A DNA stretch of 55,474 nt from Microbacterium sp. (GTDB lineage Bacteria > Actinomycetota > Actinomycetes > Actinomycetales > Microbacteriaceae). Under the pieces are notes generated by a model that did not search any database, had not been told where the DNA came from, and worked only from the letters and a program-made list of their open reading frames with translations. Shown one piece after another: positions 7,778 to 16,254 of the stretch (position 1 is its first letter; each line of letters begins with the position of its first letter). Where the stretch lies: assembly GCA_002703245.1 (NCBI GenBank), contig NZTV01000090.1, positions 1-55,474 on the forward strand, read 5' to 3'. Both the position numbers and the translations under genes were made by a program.

Positions 7778-8974
7778 GTGACAGATCCCGCCACGCCCGA
7801 TCCTCGCCGTCCCCTCACCGTCGTCATCGGCTGCGACACCTTCGCGCCCGACATCAACGGAGCCGCACGCTTCGCCGAGCGTCTCGCCGCCGGTCTCGTC
7901 GGCCGCGGGCACGATGTGCACATCGTCGCCCCCAACCAGCGGTACCGCCGCGCGCGTCCGTGCGTCGAGGTCGTCGAGGGGGCGGAGATGACGGTGCACC
8001 GCCTGCCGTCGGTGCGGTGGCTGCCGCACGACTGGCTGCGGTTCGTCTGGCCGTGGCGTGCGAAGCCGTACGCGCGGAAGGTGCTCGACGAGGTCAAGCC
8101 CGATGTCGTGCACATCCAGTCACACATCATCATCGGGCGGGGACTCGCGCACGAGGCGAACGAACGCGGCATCCCGATCGTGGCGACGAACCACGTGATG
8201 CCCGAGAACATCCTCGACTTCTCGGTGCTGCCCAAGCGGACCACCGACGCCATCATCCGATGGGCGTGGGGCGATGCCGAGCGGACGCTGTCGATGACGC
8301 GCGCCGTGACGACACCGACCCGCAAGGCCGCGGACTTCCTCGAGTCGACCATCGATGTCTCCGGCGTGATCCCGGTCAGTTGCGGCATCGACGAGAGCAA
8401 CTACACCCCCGACCTGGACCCGCGTACGCAGAACCGTGTGCTGTTCGTCGGGCGCCTGACCACCGAGAAGCAGATCGACGTCATCCTCCGCGCCATCGCG
8501 ACCCTCGATCCGGCCCTCCAGGTCGGGTTCGACATCGTCGGGGGCGGGGACCAGCGGAAGAACCTCGAAAACCTCGCGCGCGACCTCGGGCTCGGCGACC
8601 GGGTCGTCTTCCACGGGCACGTCAGTGACGACGAGCTTCGACGCCTGTACTCCCGCGCGAGCGTGTTCGCGATCGCATCGATCGCCGAACTACAGTCGAT
8701 CGCCACCATGGAGGCGATGGCGTCGGCTCTGCCCGTCGTCGCCGCCGACGCGGTCGCCCTCCCCCACCTCGTGCACGACGGTGAGAACGGATACCTGTTC
8801 ACGCCGGGCGATGTGGACGAACTCGCCGCGCGCCTCACCGACGTGCTCACCGCCGACCCCGACGATCGTCGGCGTATGCAGCAGGCCTCGCTCGACGGCG
8901 TCGCGGTGCACGACATCAACCGCACGCTCGACACCTTCGAGGCCCTGTACCGTGGCGAACCGCTGCCGGATTGA
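7778..8974 (+). CDS. GT4-family glycosyltransferase
   Basis: 398 aa, GTG start. A GT-B enzyme. The N-terminal Rossmann half begins VVIGCDTFAPDINGAARFA and carries DVVHIQSH. The C-terminal nucleotide-sugar half (from about residue 220) has VLFVGRLTTEKQIDVIL, FDIVGGGDQ and the E(x7)E motif region IAELQSIATMEAMASALP. It transfers a sugar, probably mannose or glucose from an NDP or GDP donor, at the cytoplasmic face; acceptor candidates in actinobacteria are glycolipids or cell-envelope glycans. A second GT4 gene starts 4 nt downstream, which suggests two sequential steps on one acceptor. Donor and acceptor cannot be decided from sequence. Confidence 0.9.
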   Translation: MTDPATPDPRRPLTVVIGCDTFAPDINGAARFAERLAAGLVGRGHDVHIVAPNQRYRRARPCVEVVEGAEMTVHRLPSVRWLPHDWLRFVWPWRAKPYARKVLDEVKPDVVHIQSHIIIGRGLAHEANERGIPIVATNHVMPENILDFSVLPKRTTDAIIRWAWGDAERTLSMTRAVTTPTRKAADFLESTIDVSGVIPVSCGIDESNYTPDLDPRTQNRVLFVGRLTTEKQIDVILRAIATLDPALQVGFDIVGGGDQRKNLENLARDLGLGDRVVFHGHVSDDELRRLYSRASVFAIASIAELQSIATMEAMASALPVVAADAVALPHLVHDGENGYLFTPGDVDELAARLTDVLTADPDDRRRMQQASLDGVAVHDINRTLDTFEALYRGEPLPD

Positions 8975-8978
8975 GCCC

Positions 8979-10187
8979 GTGCACGTCGTGATGTTCGGTG
9001 ACCAGCACGTCGAGTCCCTCGGCGGTGCGCAGGTCTCGATGCGCCTGCAGCGCGAGTTCCTCGAGCGTGCGGGGCACGTCGTCACGATCGTCGCCCCCGC
9101 GATGCACCGTTCGCGCGGCACCGCACTCACCCAGGACCCCGCCTACGTCGACGTGCCGTCGATGCCGATCACCCTCGACCGGGAGTATTCGCTGTCGTGG
9201 CCGGCGGGACGCGCCGACCGGTGGATCGACGACGCGCTCGCCGGGCGTCCCGGTGTCGACGTCGTCCACGTGCAGTCCGACTTCTGGGGGGCCTTCCTCG
9301 GTCACCGCTTCGCCGTGCGTCATGACCTTCCGATCGTCCACACCATGCACAACCGGGTCGACGTGGGCATCGCCGCCACCGCGCCGGCACCCCGGACGGT
9401 GCTGCGCGCGTTGTCGGTGTGGCAGCGCCGCGCCATCGGGTCTGACACCCGCGGATCCGACGGGTGGGCGTACCTGCGTCGTTTCGCCGAACGCTCGTCC
9501 GCCGTCACGGCCCCGTCCTCGCACTTCGCGCGCCGACTCGAGGAGAACGGCGTCGTTCCCGCACGCGGCGACGCCACGGTCGACGTGATCTGGAACGGCA
9601 TCCACGACGACCTGCTCGACGAGGTCCGCAACACCACGCCGGCCGGTTCCGGCAGGCGTCCGCGACTGGTGTGGCTGGGACGGATGAGTCCCGAGAAACG
9701 ACTCATGCCGTTCCTCGAGGCGCTCGCCTTCGCCCGGCCCGACGCCGACGTGGAGGTCATCGGCGGGGGAGGTCAGCTGCGTACCGCGCAACGGTTCGTG
9801 ATCGCGCACGGGCTGGATGCGCCCACCGGCACGAGCGTCGGGTTCGCCGGTCGCCTGCCGTACGCCGAGACCTTGCGGCGCATCCATCGTGCCGACGCCG
9901 TCGTGCAGACCTCGATCGGATTCGAGACCCAGGGGATGACGGTGTTCGAAGCCGCGAGCCTCGGCACTCCCGCCGTGGTCAGCGACCCCGACATCGCGCC
10001 CGAACTCGGTGCGGGACGCTGGGATGTCGCGGATGCATCGGTCGAGGCGCTGGGAGAGACTTTGCGGGTCGCCGTCGCGGACATCGCGGCAGGCTCCGCG
10101 CCCGTCCCGGACGAGGGGGTCGCCACGGCCTTCCGGCAGTCTTCCCGCACGTCGGCGATGCTCGAGGTCTACGCCCGCATCCTCTGA
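8979..10187 (+). CDS. GT4-family glycosyltransferase, second of pair
   Basis: 402 aa from GTG 8979, which follows the previous stop by 4 nt; the frame extends far upstream over the first gene, but the protein start HVVMFGDQHVESLGGAQVS is the usual GT4 N-terminus. It has the glycine loop GGAQVSMRL, DVVHVQSDFW, and the C-terminal donor half with LVWLGRMSPEKRLMPFLEAL, VEVIGGGGQL and the E(x7)E region GFETQGMTVFEAASLGTPAVVSD (key residues E and E eight apart). No clear ribosome-binding site precedes it, so translation is likely coupled to the first glycosyltransferase. An inverted repeat CCCGTGG/CCACGGG at 10234-10251 may end the operon. Substrate unknown. Confidence 0.88.
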   Translation: MHVVMFGDQHVESLGGAQVSMRLQREFLERAGHVVTIVAPAMHRSRGTALTQDPAYVDVPSMPITLDREYSLSWPAGRADRWIDDALAGRPGVDVVHVQSDFWGAFLGHRFAVRHDLPIVHTMHNRVDVGIAATAPAPRTVLRALSVWQRRAIGSDTRGSDGWAYLRRFAERSSAVTAPSSHFARRLEENGVVPARGDATVDVIWNGIHDDLLDEVRNTTPAGSGRRPRLVWLGRMSPEKRLMPFLEALAFARPDADVEVIGGGGQLRTAQRFVIAHGLDAPTGTSVGFAGRLPYAETLRRIHRADAVVQTSIGFETQGMTVFEAASLGTPAVVSDPDIAPELGAGRWDVADASVEALGETLRVAVADIAAGSAPVPDEGVATAFRQSSRTSAMLEVYARIL

Positions 10188-10338
10188 GGCGGCGCCTCGA
10201 GACGGGGCGTGGGTCGGAGATCCGATGGCGTGCCCCGTGGTCTGCCACGGGCGCGCGGGTCTCGCCGGGTGCGCAGTCGCGCCACGGGGATTGTGCGCGG
10301 GCGGTGTCATCGCGACGTGCGGCGTATATCGTGACAGG

Positions 10339-10743
10339 GTGACCGACTCGCCGTTCCGAGTGATCGTCGTCGAAGACGACGAGGACGTCGCGCTGTATGT
10401 GCAGACGATCCTCCGTCGACGACTGGCGTGCGATGTCAAGGTGCTCGCGAGCGCGGACGGCTACGAAACCCTCGAGGATGAATTCGATCCCGAGGTCGTC
10501 GTCACCGATTTGGAACTGCCCGGCCGCGGCGGATTCGAGTTGCTGGCCGACATCCGCGCACGCCGGTCCGATCTGCCCGTCGCGGTCATGACCGCGCATG
10601 CCGGTGCCGAGTACGCGGAACGTGCGAGACGGCAGGGGGCGGATGACTACCTCGCCAAACCGCTGTCCTCGAAGGACCTCGTCGCCGCGGTCGAACGGCT
10701 CGCCCGTCGCCGACGTGGCGAGATGCCCGTGGAAGGATCCTGA
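10339..10743 (+). CDS. Receiver-only response regulator (REC domain)
   Basis: 134 aa. A single CheY-like receiver: acidic pocket EDDEDV near residue 10, phospho-acceptor Asp57 in VVVTDLELPGR, the Thr/Ser switch in VAVMTAHAG, and the conserved Lys in DDYLAKPLSSKD. There is no output domain, so it works by protein-protein contact or as a phosphorelay shuttle. GTG 10339 lies 6 nt after TATCGT (10327-10332), so the transcript is probably leaderless and starts the three-gene operon with the next receiver and the histidine kinase. Confidence 0.92.
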   Translation: MTDSPFRVIVVEDDEDVALYVQTILRRRLACDVKVLASADGYETLEDEFDPEVVVTDLELPGRGGFELLADIRARRSDLPVAVMTAHAGAEYAERARRQGADDYLAKPLSSKDLVAAVERLARRRRGEMPVEGS

Positions 10744-10744
10744 G

Positions 10745-11098
10745 ATGACCACCCCCACTGAGGTCCTGGTGATCGACGACGTCGACGATCAGCGCGAACT
10801 GCTCCGCACGCTCTTCAGTCGGGCCGGATGCGACGTGCGGACGGCGGTGGGGACGGCCGCGGCCGAACCGTTGCTGGCGGAACAGCCGCCGGACATCGCG
10901 GTGATCGACCTGCTGCTTCGCGGTCGCGATGACGGGTGGAAGGCCATGGAGCGGGTGAAGGCGCTGGCCCCCGACTCGAAGATCGTGATCTGTTCGGTGC
11001 TCGATCCCTCCCAGTTCCCCGCGTCCGACGCCCACCTGCCCAAGCCCTTCACCGCGGCGCAGGTGCGCCGGGTCCTCGAGCAGCTCCGGCCTTCGTGA
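10745..11098 (+). CDS. Second receiver-only response regulator
   Basis: 117 aa, ATG 1 nt after the previous stop. Receiver fold: acidic IDDVDDQRE near residue 11, Asp55 in VIDLLLRG as the predicted phospho-acceptor, and Lys in LPKPFTAAQ. The phospho-site loop and the alpha4 region (VICSVLDPSQFPASDAHLPKPF) depart from typical CheY; the switch Thr/Ser position reads S in ICSVL. No DNA-binding output. Its stop overlaps the kinase start by ATGA, so it is translationally coupled to the kinase and probably its direct partner. Confidence 0.88.
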   Translation: MTTPTEVLVIDDVDDQRELLRTLFSRAGCDVRTAVGTAAAEPLLAEQPPDIAVIDLLLRGRDDGWKAMERVKALAPDSKIVICSVLDPSQFPASDAHLPKPFTAAQVRRVLEQLRPS

Positions 11099-12843
11099 TG
11101 ACGGAGACGTCGACCGAGCGCACGATCGGGCGCGACCGCAGAGGTCGCACCCATCCCGCCGTGCTGCTGCTTCCGACGCTTCTGCTCGTGGTGCTGGCGT
11201 TGCCGGCACTCTTCCTCTTCGGCGCCGGCCAGATCACCGCCCCCGCGGCGATGTGGGCATCGGTCATCGGCCTCGCCGTCCTCGAGGTCGCGACGTTGTT
11301 CGTGCCGTGGCGCCGCCTGCATCGGGATTGGGTGGCGGTCATCCCGATCCTCGCGATCGTCGCGATCGGGCTGTTCCGGGTGGGTACCGGCGGCTCTTCG
11401 TCGATGTTCTCGGTGATCATCCTGTTGCCGATCGTCTGGCTCGCGACGCTCCCCGGCCGGCGGATGGTGGTCTACGGCATCGCCGCTCTGGTGGTGTCCT
11501 TCCTCGGACCGTACTTCGTGGGTCTGGAGGATTGGGGGAACGGGCAGATCGTCCGTGTCGTCTTCGTCGCCGTCGTGATCGCCGCCGTCGCCGTCGTCGT
11601 CAACGAGACCACCCACTCTGCGCGGGTGCGCCTGAAAGAGGTCGCGGCGCTGTCGCACGAGCGCGCCCGTCTCCTGGAGGTCGCGGAACGCGGTCGACGC
11701 GAGCTCGCCCAGACCGCGGAGGAGTTGAGCGAGGCGGAAGCGTTCGCCACCAGCATCTGGGAGGCGATGGACAACGAAGCCGTCATCGTCACCGATAGGC
11801 GCGGCGGGATCGTCGGCTGGGGTCCCGGTGCGGAACTGCTGCTCGGCTACGACGTGATCGACATCATCGGTGTGGACGGTGCGCACCGCGGGCAGGAATC
11901 GGTCGGTGACCTCTTCGTTCCCCGCACCGTCGGCCTGTCCGGGCTCGACGACACCATTGCGCCGACGGCCGAGATCTTGCCTCGTCTGGTCGAGGTCGGC
12001 CGTTCGGTCGGCCAGGGCGAGGGCGACCTGTTGGTGCGCTCGGTCGACGGTGTGGAGATCCCCGTCTACCTCACGTGCGCCGAGCGGCGCGTGGGCGACG
12101 AGCCGGTGGGGTACACCTTCGTCATCCGTGACGCCCGTCACCTGAAGGAGATCACACGGCTCAAGGACGAGTTCGTCGGGACCATCTCCCACGAGCTGCG
12201 CACACCGCTCAGCTCTATCCTCGGATACCTCGAGCTGGTGATGGAGGAGGAAGAGACACTCTCCGACGACCAGAAGCGTTTCATCGGCGTCGCCGAGCGC
12301 AACGCGAACCGGCTGCTCCAGCTGGTCGGTGACCTGTTGTTCATCGCCCAGGTCGAGGCGGGGAAGATCCCGCTCCAGCGCGAGACGATCGACATCTCGT
12401 CGATCGCGTCCGCGTCGGGGGAGTCGATCCTCCCCGTGGCCGAGCGTGCCGGGGTGGCCGTCCAGGTCGAGGTGCCCGAAGAGCCCGTGCGGCTGCACGC
12501 CGACGCCCGCCGCGTGGGTCAGTCCATCGACAACCTCGTCTCCAATGCCGTCAAGTTCACCCCGTCGGGCGGGTCGATCACCGTGGCCGTCGCCCAGGAC
12601 GACGGGAATGCGGTCGTCACGGTGACCGATACGGGGATGGGTATCGAACCCGACGACCTCGAACAGCTCAGTGAACGGTTCTTCCGGTCGAAGATGGCCA
12701 CGCGCCAGGCGATCAAGGGGATCGGTCTCGGCCTGTCGATCACGAAGGCGATCGTGACCGCGCACGAGGGCACGATGTCGGCCACGAGCACGGTCGGTGA
12801 GGGGACGCAGTTCCGCATCGCGATCCCCATCCGGCAGGGCTGA
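11098..12843 (+). CDS. Membrane sensor histidine kinase with PAS domain
   Basis: 581 aa from ATG 11098 overlapping the previous stop. About five to six membrane helices (residues 15-175) form an integral membrane sensor without a large extracellular loop. A coiled coil (about 175-220, RVRLKEVAALSHERARLLEVAERGRREL region) leads to a PAS domain (about 220-345), then HisKA with phospho-accepting His365 in TISHELRTPLSSILGY, then HATPase_c with N-box NLVSNAVKF, D-box DTGMGIEP and G-box GIGLGLSITKAI. It autophosphorylates and should pass phosphate to one or both upstream receivers. The input signal is unknown. The operon ends before the clpB promoter. Confidence 0.93.
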   Translation: MTETSTERTIGRDRRGRTHPAVLLLPTLLLVVLALPALFLFGAGQITAPAAMWASVIGLAVLEVATLFVPWRRLHRDWVAVIPILAIVAIGLFRVGTGGSSSMFSVIILLPIVWLATLPGRRMVVYGIAALVVSFLGPYFVGLEDWGNGQIVRVVFVAVVIAAVAVVVNETTHSARVRLKEVAALSHERARLLEVAERGRRELAQTAEELSEAEAFATSIWEAMDNEAVIVTDRRGGIVGWGPGAELLLGYDVIDIIGVDGAHRGQESVGDLFVPRTVGLSGLDDTIAPTAEILPRLVEVGRSVGQGEGDLLVRSVDGVEIPVYLTCAERRVGDEPVGYTFVIRDARHLKEITRLKDEFVGTISHELRTPLSSILGYLELVMEEEETLSDDQKRFIGVAERNANRLLQLVGDLLFIAQVEAGKIPLQRETIDISSIASASGESILPVAERAGVAVQVEVPEEPVRLHADARRVGQSIDNLVSNAVKFTPSGGSITVAVAQDDGNAVVTVTDTGMGIEPDDLEQLSERFFRSKMATRQAIKGIGLGLSITKAIVTAHEGTMSATSTVGEGTQFRIAIPIRQG

Positions 12844-12909
12844 CGCCGCGATCGATCCGCGCCCGGCCGGGAACCCGGTCGGACGCTGGCGCGCGCGTGC
12901 TGGCGATGC

Positions 12910-12942
12910 TAAAGTTGAGTCCGTAAGGCTCAACTTTAAAAT
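12910..12942 (+). promoter_or_regulatory. HspR operator (HAIR) overlapping the clpB promoter
   Basis: TAAAGTTGAG (12910-12919) and CTCAACTTTA (12929-12938) form a perfect 10-bp inverted repeat with a 9-nt spacer. The core TTGAGT-N7-GCTCAA matches the HAIR consensus CTTGAGT-N7-ACTCAAG closely. The same bases build a promoter: -35 TTGAGT (12915-12920), 16 nt, -10 TAAAAT (12937-12942). HspR bound here would block RNA polymerase directly. Start codon of clpB follows at 12964 with AGGAG at 12954. Confidence 0.9.
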
Positions 12943-12963
12943 CACACGTCGTCAGGAGACACC

Positions 12964-15171
12964 ATGAACGCCACCCAGATGCCCGGGCAGGAGGAGCAAC
13001 AGAGCGCCCTCGAGCAATTCGGGATCAATCTCACCGACCGCGCCCGGCAGGGGAAGCTCGACCCGGTCATCGGGCGCGACTCCGAGATCCGCCGGGTCAG
13101 CCAGGTGCTCACGCGCCGCACCAAGAACAACCCCGTCCTCATCGGCGAGCCCGGCGTCGGCAAGACCGCCGTCGTCGAAGGCCTCGCCCAGCGCATCATC
13201 GCCGGCGACGTCGCCGAGTCGCTCAAGGACAAAGAACTCATCACCCTCGACATCTCGGCCCTGGTCGCCGGGGCGATGTACCGGGGGCAGTTCGAGGAGC
13301 GCCTCAAGAGCGTGCTCAAGGAGATCACCGAATCCGACGGTCAGGTCATCACCTTCATCGACGAGCTCCATGTGCTCATGGGCGCCGGAGGCGGCGAAGG
13401 ATCGGTCGCCGCGGCCAACATGCTCAAGCCCATGCTCGCGCGCGGCGAGCTGCGCCTCATCGGCGCGACCACGCTCAACGAGTACCGCGAGTTCATCGAG
13501 AAGGACGCCGCTCTCGAACGACGCTTCCAGCAGGTCTACGTCGGCGAGCCGTCGGTCGAAGACACCGTCGCCATCCTGCGTGGACTCAAGGAGCGCTACG
13601 AGGCCCACCACAAGGTCGCCATCGCCGACGGGGCGCTGGTGGCCGCCGCATCCCTGTCGCACCGCTACATCCCCAGCCGCCAACTGCCCGACAAGGCCAT
13701 CGATCTGATCGACGAGGCGGCATCCCGACTGCGCATGGAGATCGACTCCGCGCCGCTGGAGATCGACGAGCTCCGTCGCCACGTCGACCGGCTCAAGCTC
13801 GAGGAACTCGCGCTGAAGAAGGAGAAGGACGACGCCGCCAAGGAACGCCTGGCCGCACTGCGCGACGACCTCGCGAAGGAGGAGGCCAAGCTCGGTGAAC
13901 TGCAGGCGCGGTGGGAGCACGAGCGGGCATCACTGAACCGGGTGGGTGACCTCAAGCCCCGCCTGGACGCCGCCCGCATGGAGGCCGAGCGCGCCCAGCG
14001 CGAGGGCAACCTGGAGAAGGCCTCGCGCTTGCTCTACGCCGAGATCCCCGCACTTGAACGCGGCCTGCTCGAAGCCGAACGCGAAGAGCCCACCGGTGAG
14101 CGCATGGTCGGCGACCAGGTGACCGAGGCCGACATCGCCAGCGTCATCGCATCCTGGACCGGCATCCCCGTCGGCCGCCTGATGCAGGGCGAGACCGAGA
14201 AGCTGCTGCACCTCGAGAACGAGCTCGGCAAGCGACTCATCGGGCAGAAGGACGCGGTCAAGGCCGTCTCCGACGCCGTACGGCGCTCGCGTGCAGGCAT
14301 CAGCGACCCTGACCGCCCGACCGGATCGTTCCTGTTCCTCGGCCCCACCGGGGTCGGCAAGACCGAGCTGGCCAAGGCCCTCGCCGAGTTCCTCTTCGAC
14401 GACGAGCACGCCATGGTGCGCATCGACATGTCCGAGTACGGAGAGAAGCACTCCGTCTCGCGGTTGGTCGGTGCCCCTCCCGGATACATCGGCTACGAGC
14501 AGGGTGGTCAACTCACCGAAGCCGTCCGGCGGCGTCCCTACTCGGTCGTCCTGCTCGACGAGGTCGAGAAGGCGCACCCCGAGGTCTTCGACGTGCTGCT
14601 GCAGGTCATGGACGACGGGCGCCTCACCGACGGCCAGGGACGCACGGTCGACTTCAAGAACGTCATCCTGATCCTCACCTCGAACCTCGGCTCGCCCGTT
14701 CTGATCGACCCGACGTTGTCGCTCGACCAGAAGCGGGAGCAGGTGCAGGGGCTGGTGCGGCAGGCGTTCAAGCCCGAGTTCATCAACCGCCTCGACGACA
14801 TCGTCATCTTCCAGGCACTCACCGAAGACGACCTCGCGCAGATCGTCGAACTCGCCGTCGACGCCCTGCAACGGCGTCTCAAGGATCGTCGCCTGGCCCT
14901 GGCCGTCACACCGGACGCGCGGGCATGGTTGGCCGAACGCGGCTACGACCCGATTTTCGGTGCGCGGCCGCTGCGCCGGCTCATCCAGTCCGAGGTGCAG
15001 GACCGGCTCGCGATGGCCCTGCTGTCGGGTCACGTGCGTGACGGTGACGTCGTGCGGGTCGACATGGCCGCCGACGGTTCGTCCCTCGTGCTCACGAGCG
15101 ACGGCCCGTCCCCTGTCCCCGACGCGGGCGACACCGACGACGTGATCGAGGCCGAGATCGTCGACGACTGA
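12964..15171 (+). CDS. clpB: AAA+ disaggregase ClpB, lacking the N-domain
   Basis: 735 aa against about 850-870 for most ClpB. The protein starts almost directly in the first AAA+ module: [15 protein letters not shown], Walker A GEPGVGKT (residue 61), Walker B ITFIDELH. The coiled-coil M-domain (about 265-360), which contacts DnaK, is present. The second AAA+ module has Walker A GPTGVGKT (about 460), Walker [12 protein letters not shown] and a sensor-2 region [10 protein letters not shown]. So it keeps everything needed for hexameric threading and DnaK-assisted disaggregation, but lacks the Clp_N substrate-binding repeats. Start ATG has AGGAG 5 nt upstream; no in-frame N-domain is encoded upstream because the operator lies there. 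HspR-regulated through the operator at 12910. Confidence 0.95.
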   Translation: MNATQMPGQEEQQSALEQFGINLTDRARQGKLDPVIGRDSEIRRVSQVLTRRTKNNPVLIGEPGVGKTAVVEGLAQRIIAGDVAESLKDKELITLDISALVAGAMYRGQFEERLKSVLKEITESDGQVITFIDELHVLMGAGGGEGSVAAANMLKPMLARGELRLIGATTLNEYREFIEKDAALERRFQQVYVGEPSVEDTVAILRGLKERYEAHHKVAIADGALVAAASLSHRYIPSRQLPDKAIDLIDEAASRLRMEIDSAPLEIDELRRHVDRLKLEELALKKEKDDAAKERLAALRDDLAKEEAKLGELQARWEHERASLNRVGDLKPRLDAARMEAERAQREGNLEKASRLLYAEIPALERGLLEAEREEPTGERMVGDQVTEADIASVIASWTGIPVGRLMQGETEKLLHLENELGKRLIGQKDAVKAVSDAVRRSRAGISDPDRPTGSFLFLGPTGVGKTELAKALAEFLFDDEHAMVRIDMSEYGEKHSVSRLVGAPPGYIGYEQGGQLTEAVRRRPYSVVLLDEVEKAHPEVFDVLLQVMDDGRLTDGQGRTVDFKNVILILTSNLGSPVLIDPTLSLDQKREQVQGLVRQAFKPEFINRLDDIVIFQALTEDDLAQIVELAVDALQRRLKDRRLALAVTPDARAWLAERGYDPIFGARPLRRLIQSEVQDRLAMALLSGHVRDGDVVRVDMAADGSSLVLTSDGPSPVPDAGDTDDVIEAEIVDD

Positions 15172-15191
15172 CGTCGCGCAGTGTCGACAAC

Positions 15192-15258
15192 ACCGGAGAT
15201 TTTCGTCGATCCGCGCCGTGAGGCCCGCTTTCCGGGTCACGCGGCGCGGATCTCCGGT
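15192..15258 (+). terminator. Long stem-loop after clpB, probable terminator
   Basis: ACCGGAGAT (15192-15200) pairs with ATCTCCGGT (15250-15258), and CCGCGCCG (15211-15218) with CGGCGCGG (15242-15249); GTGAGGCCCG and CGGGTCAC extend the inner stem. The 67-base structure has an asymmetric internal bulge of about 10 nt on the left arm and no T-tract. It lies 20 nt after the clpB stop and 48 nt before the next start, so termination or 3'-end protection is the simplest role. Confidence 0.6.
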
Positions 15259-15305
15259 GTCGTTCACCGCCCGCGGGGCTGCTTCCGGCCGGTAGCGTGC
15301 ACAGC

Positions 15306-16181
15306 ATGGAGGGGATGACAGGTCGCGCGCGCGGCGGCAGAAGCGTCGCGACGGTGTTGTGGGGCGCTTCGCACCCCGGGCCGACCGTCGTCGTGACCCT
15401 CCTCGCCTTCGCGCTCGGCGTCGCCGCCGGGGTCGCCGCCCTCCATCTCACGTTGCTGACCGTCGCGGTGTTCTTCGGTCAGCTATCGGTCGGCATCTCC
15501 AACGACGTCATCGACGTCGGGCGCGACCGCTCCGTGGGACGAACCGACAAACCCCTGGTGAGCGGTCGGGTCACCCCCGGCCAGGCATGGGCGGCGGCCT
15601 ACGGGTGTCTGGTGATCGCGGTCGTGCTTTCGGCGTGGATCGGGCTCGGGATGCTCGCCGCGCACGCGCTGTTCCTCGCGTCGGCGTGGGCCTACAACGC
15701 CGGCATGAAGTCGACCCCGATCTCGATCATCCCGTTCATCGTGGGCTTCGGGGCGTTCCCTTCGCTGGCCCCGCTGTCCGCCGAACCACCGGCCCCGGCT
15801 GCGCCGTGGGCGTGGATCGCCGGCGGAGCGCTGGGCGCGGCGATCCATCTGGTGAACGTCCTCCCCGACCTCGACAACGACGCGAGCACCGGCGTCCGCG
15901 GCTTCCCGCACATCGTCGGGGCACGGGCTTCCACGCTGCTCGCCATCGGCGGCCTGGCCGTCGGGATGGTGGCGACGCTGTCGGGACCGGTCCACGGCGA
16001 CCTCGCAGCGGTGACGCCGCTCGCGTGGGTGTTCTTCGGGGCGGCCCTCGCCCTCGCCGGGGGAACCGTCGTCGTCGCGTTCGCGCGCCCCCGGGCCCGC
16101 GTGTTGTTCCCCCTCGTCATGGCGGCCGCGCTGCTGCTCGCGGTGCAGCTGGTGGCCACGGGTGGGGCGCTCGCCGCCTGA
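15306..16181 (+). CDS. UbiA-family membrane prenyltransferase
   Basis: 291 aa, about eight or nine membrane helices. The first Asp-rich motif is NDVIDVGRDR (N-D-x-x-D-x-x-x-D) in the first loop and the second is DLDNDASTGVRGFP, both binding the Mg2+-prenyl diphosphate. It attaches an isoprenoid chain to an aromatic or other acceptor within the membrane. ATG 15306 follows TAGCGT (15293-15298) by 7 nt (leaderless). It is convergent with a type III PKS, methyltransferase and FAD hydroxylase operon; the four together equal the gene content of agqABCD in Actinoplanes, where the UbiA enzyme O-prenylates an alkyl-methoxyhydroquinone. I infer the same role, although a chlorophyll/menaquinone-like UbiA acting independently is possible. 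Confidence 0.9.
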   Translation: MEGMTGRARGGRSVATVLWGASHPGPTVVVTLLAFALGVAAGVAALHLTLLTVAVFFGQLSVGISNDVIDVGRDRSVGRTDKPLVSGRVTPGQAWAAAYGCLVIAVVLSAWIGLGMLAAHALFLASAWAYNAGMKSTPISIIPFIVGFGAFPSLAPLSAEPPAPAAPWAWIAGGALGAAIHLVNVLPDLDNDASTGVRGFPHIVGARASTLLAIGGLAVGMVATLSGPVHGDLAAVTPLAWVFFGAALALAGGTVVVAFARPRARVLFPLVMAAALLLAVQLVATGGALAA

Positions 16182-16254
16182 CGGACCGAGTGCGGCCGGG
16201 CGCCGACCCGTCGCGTCGACAGGGGGCCTCCGACCGGGACCGCGGACGTGGGCG

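Noticed and set aside
8625..8978. Extended N-terminus for the second glycosyltransferase
   Set aside because: This part overlaps the first glycosyltransferase and is low-complexity; the GT4 N-terminus begins at 8979.
10234..10251. CCCGTGG/CCACGGG stem as a firm terminator of the glycosyltransferase pair
   Set aside because: Only 7 bp, no T-tract, and such stems are frequent by chance at this GC content; mentioned but not listed as a feature.
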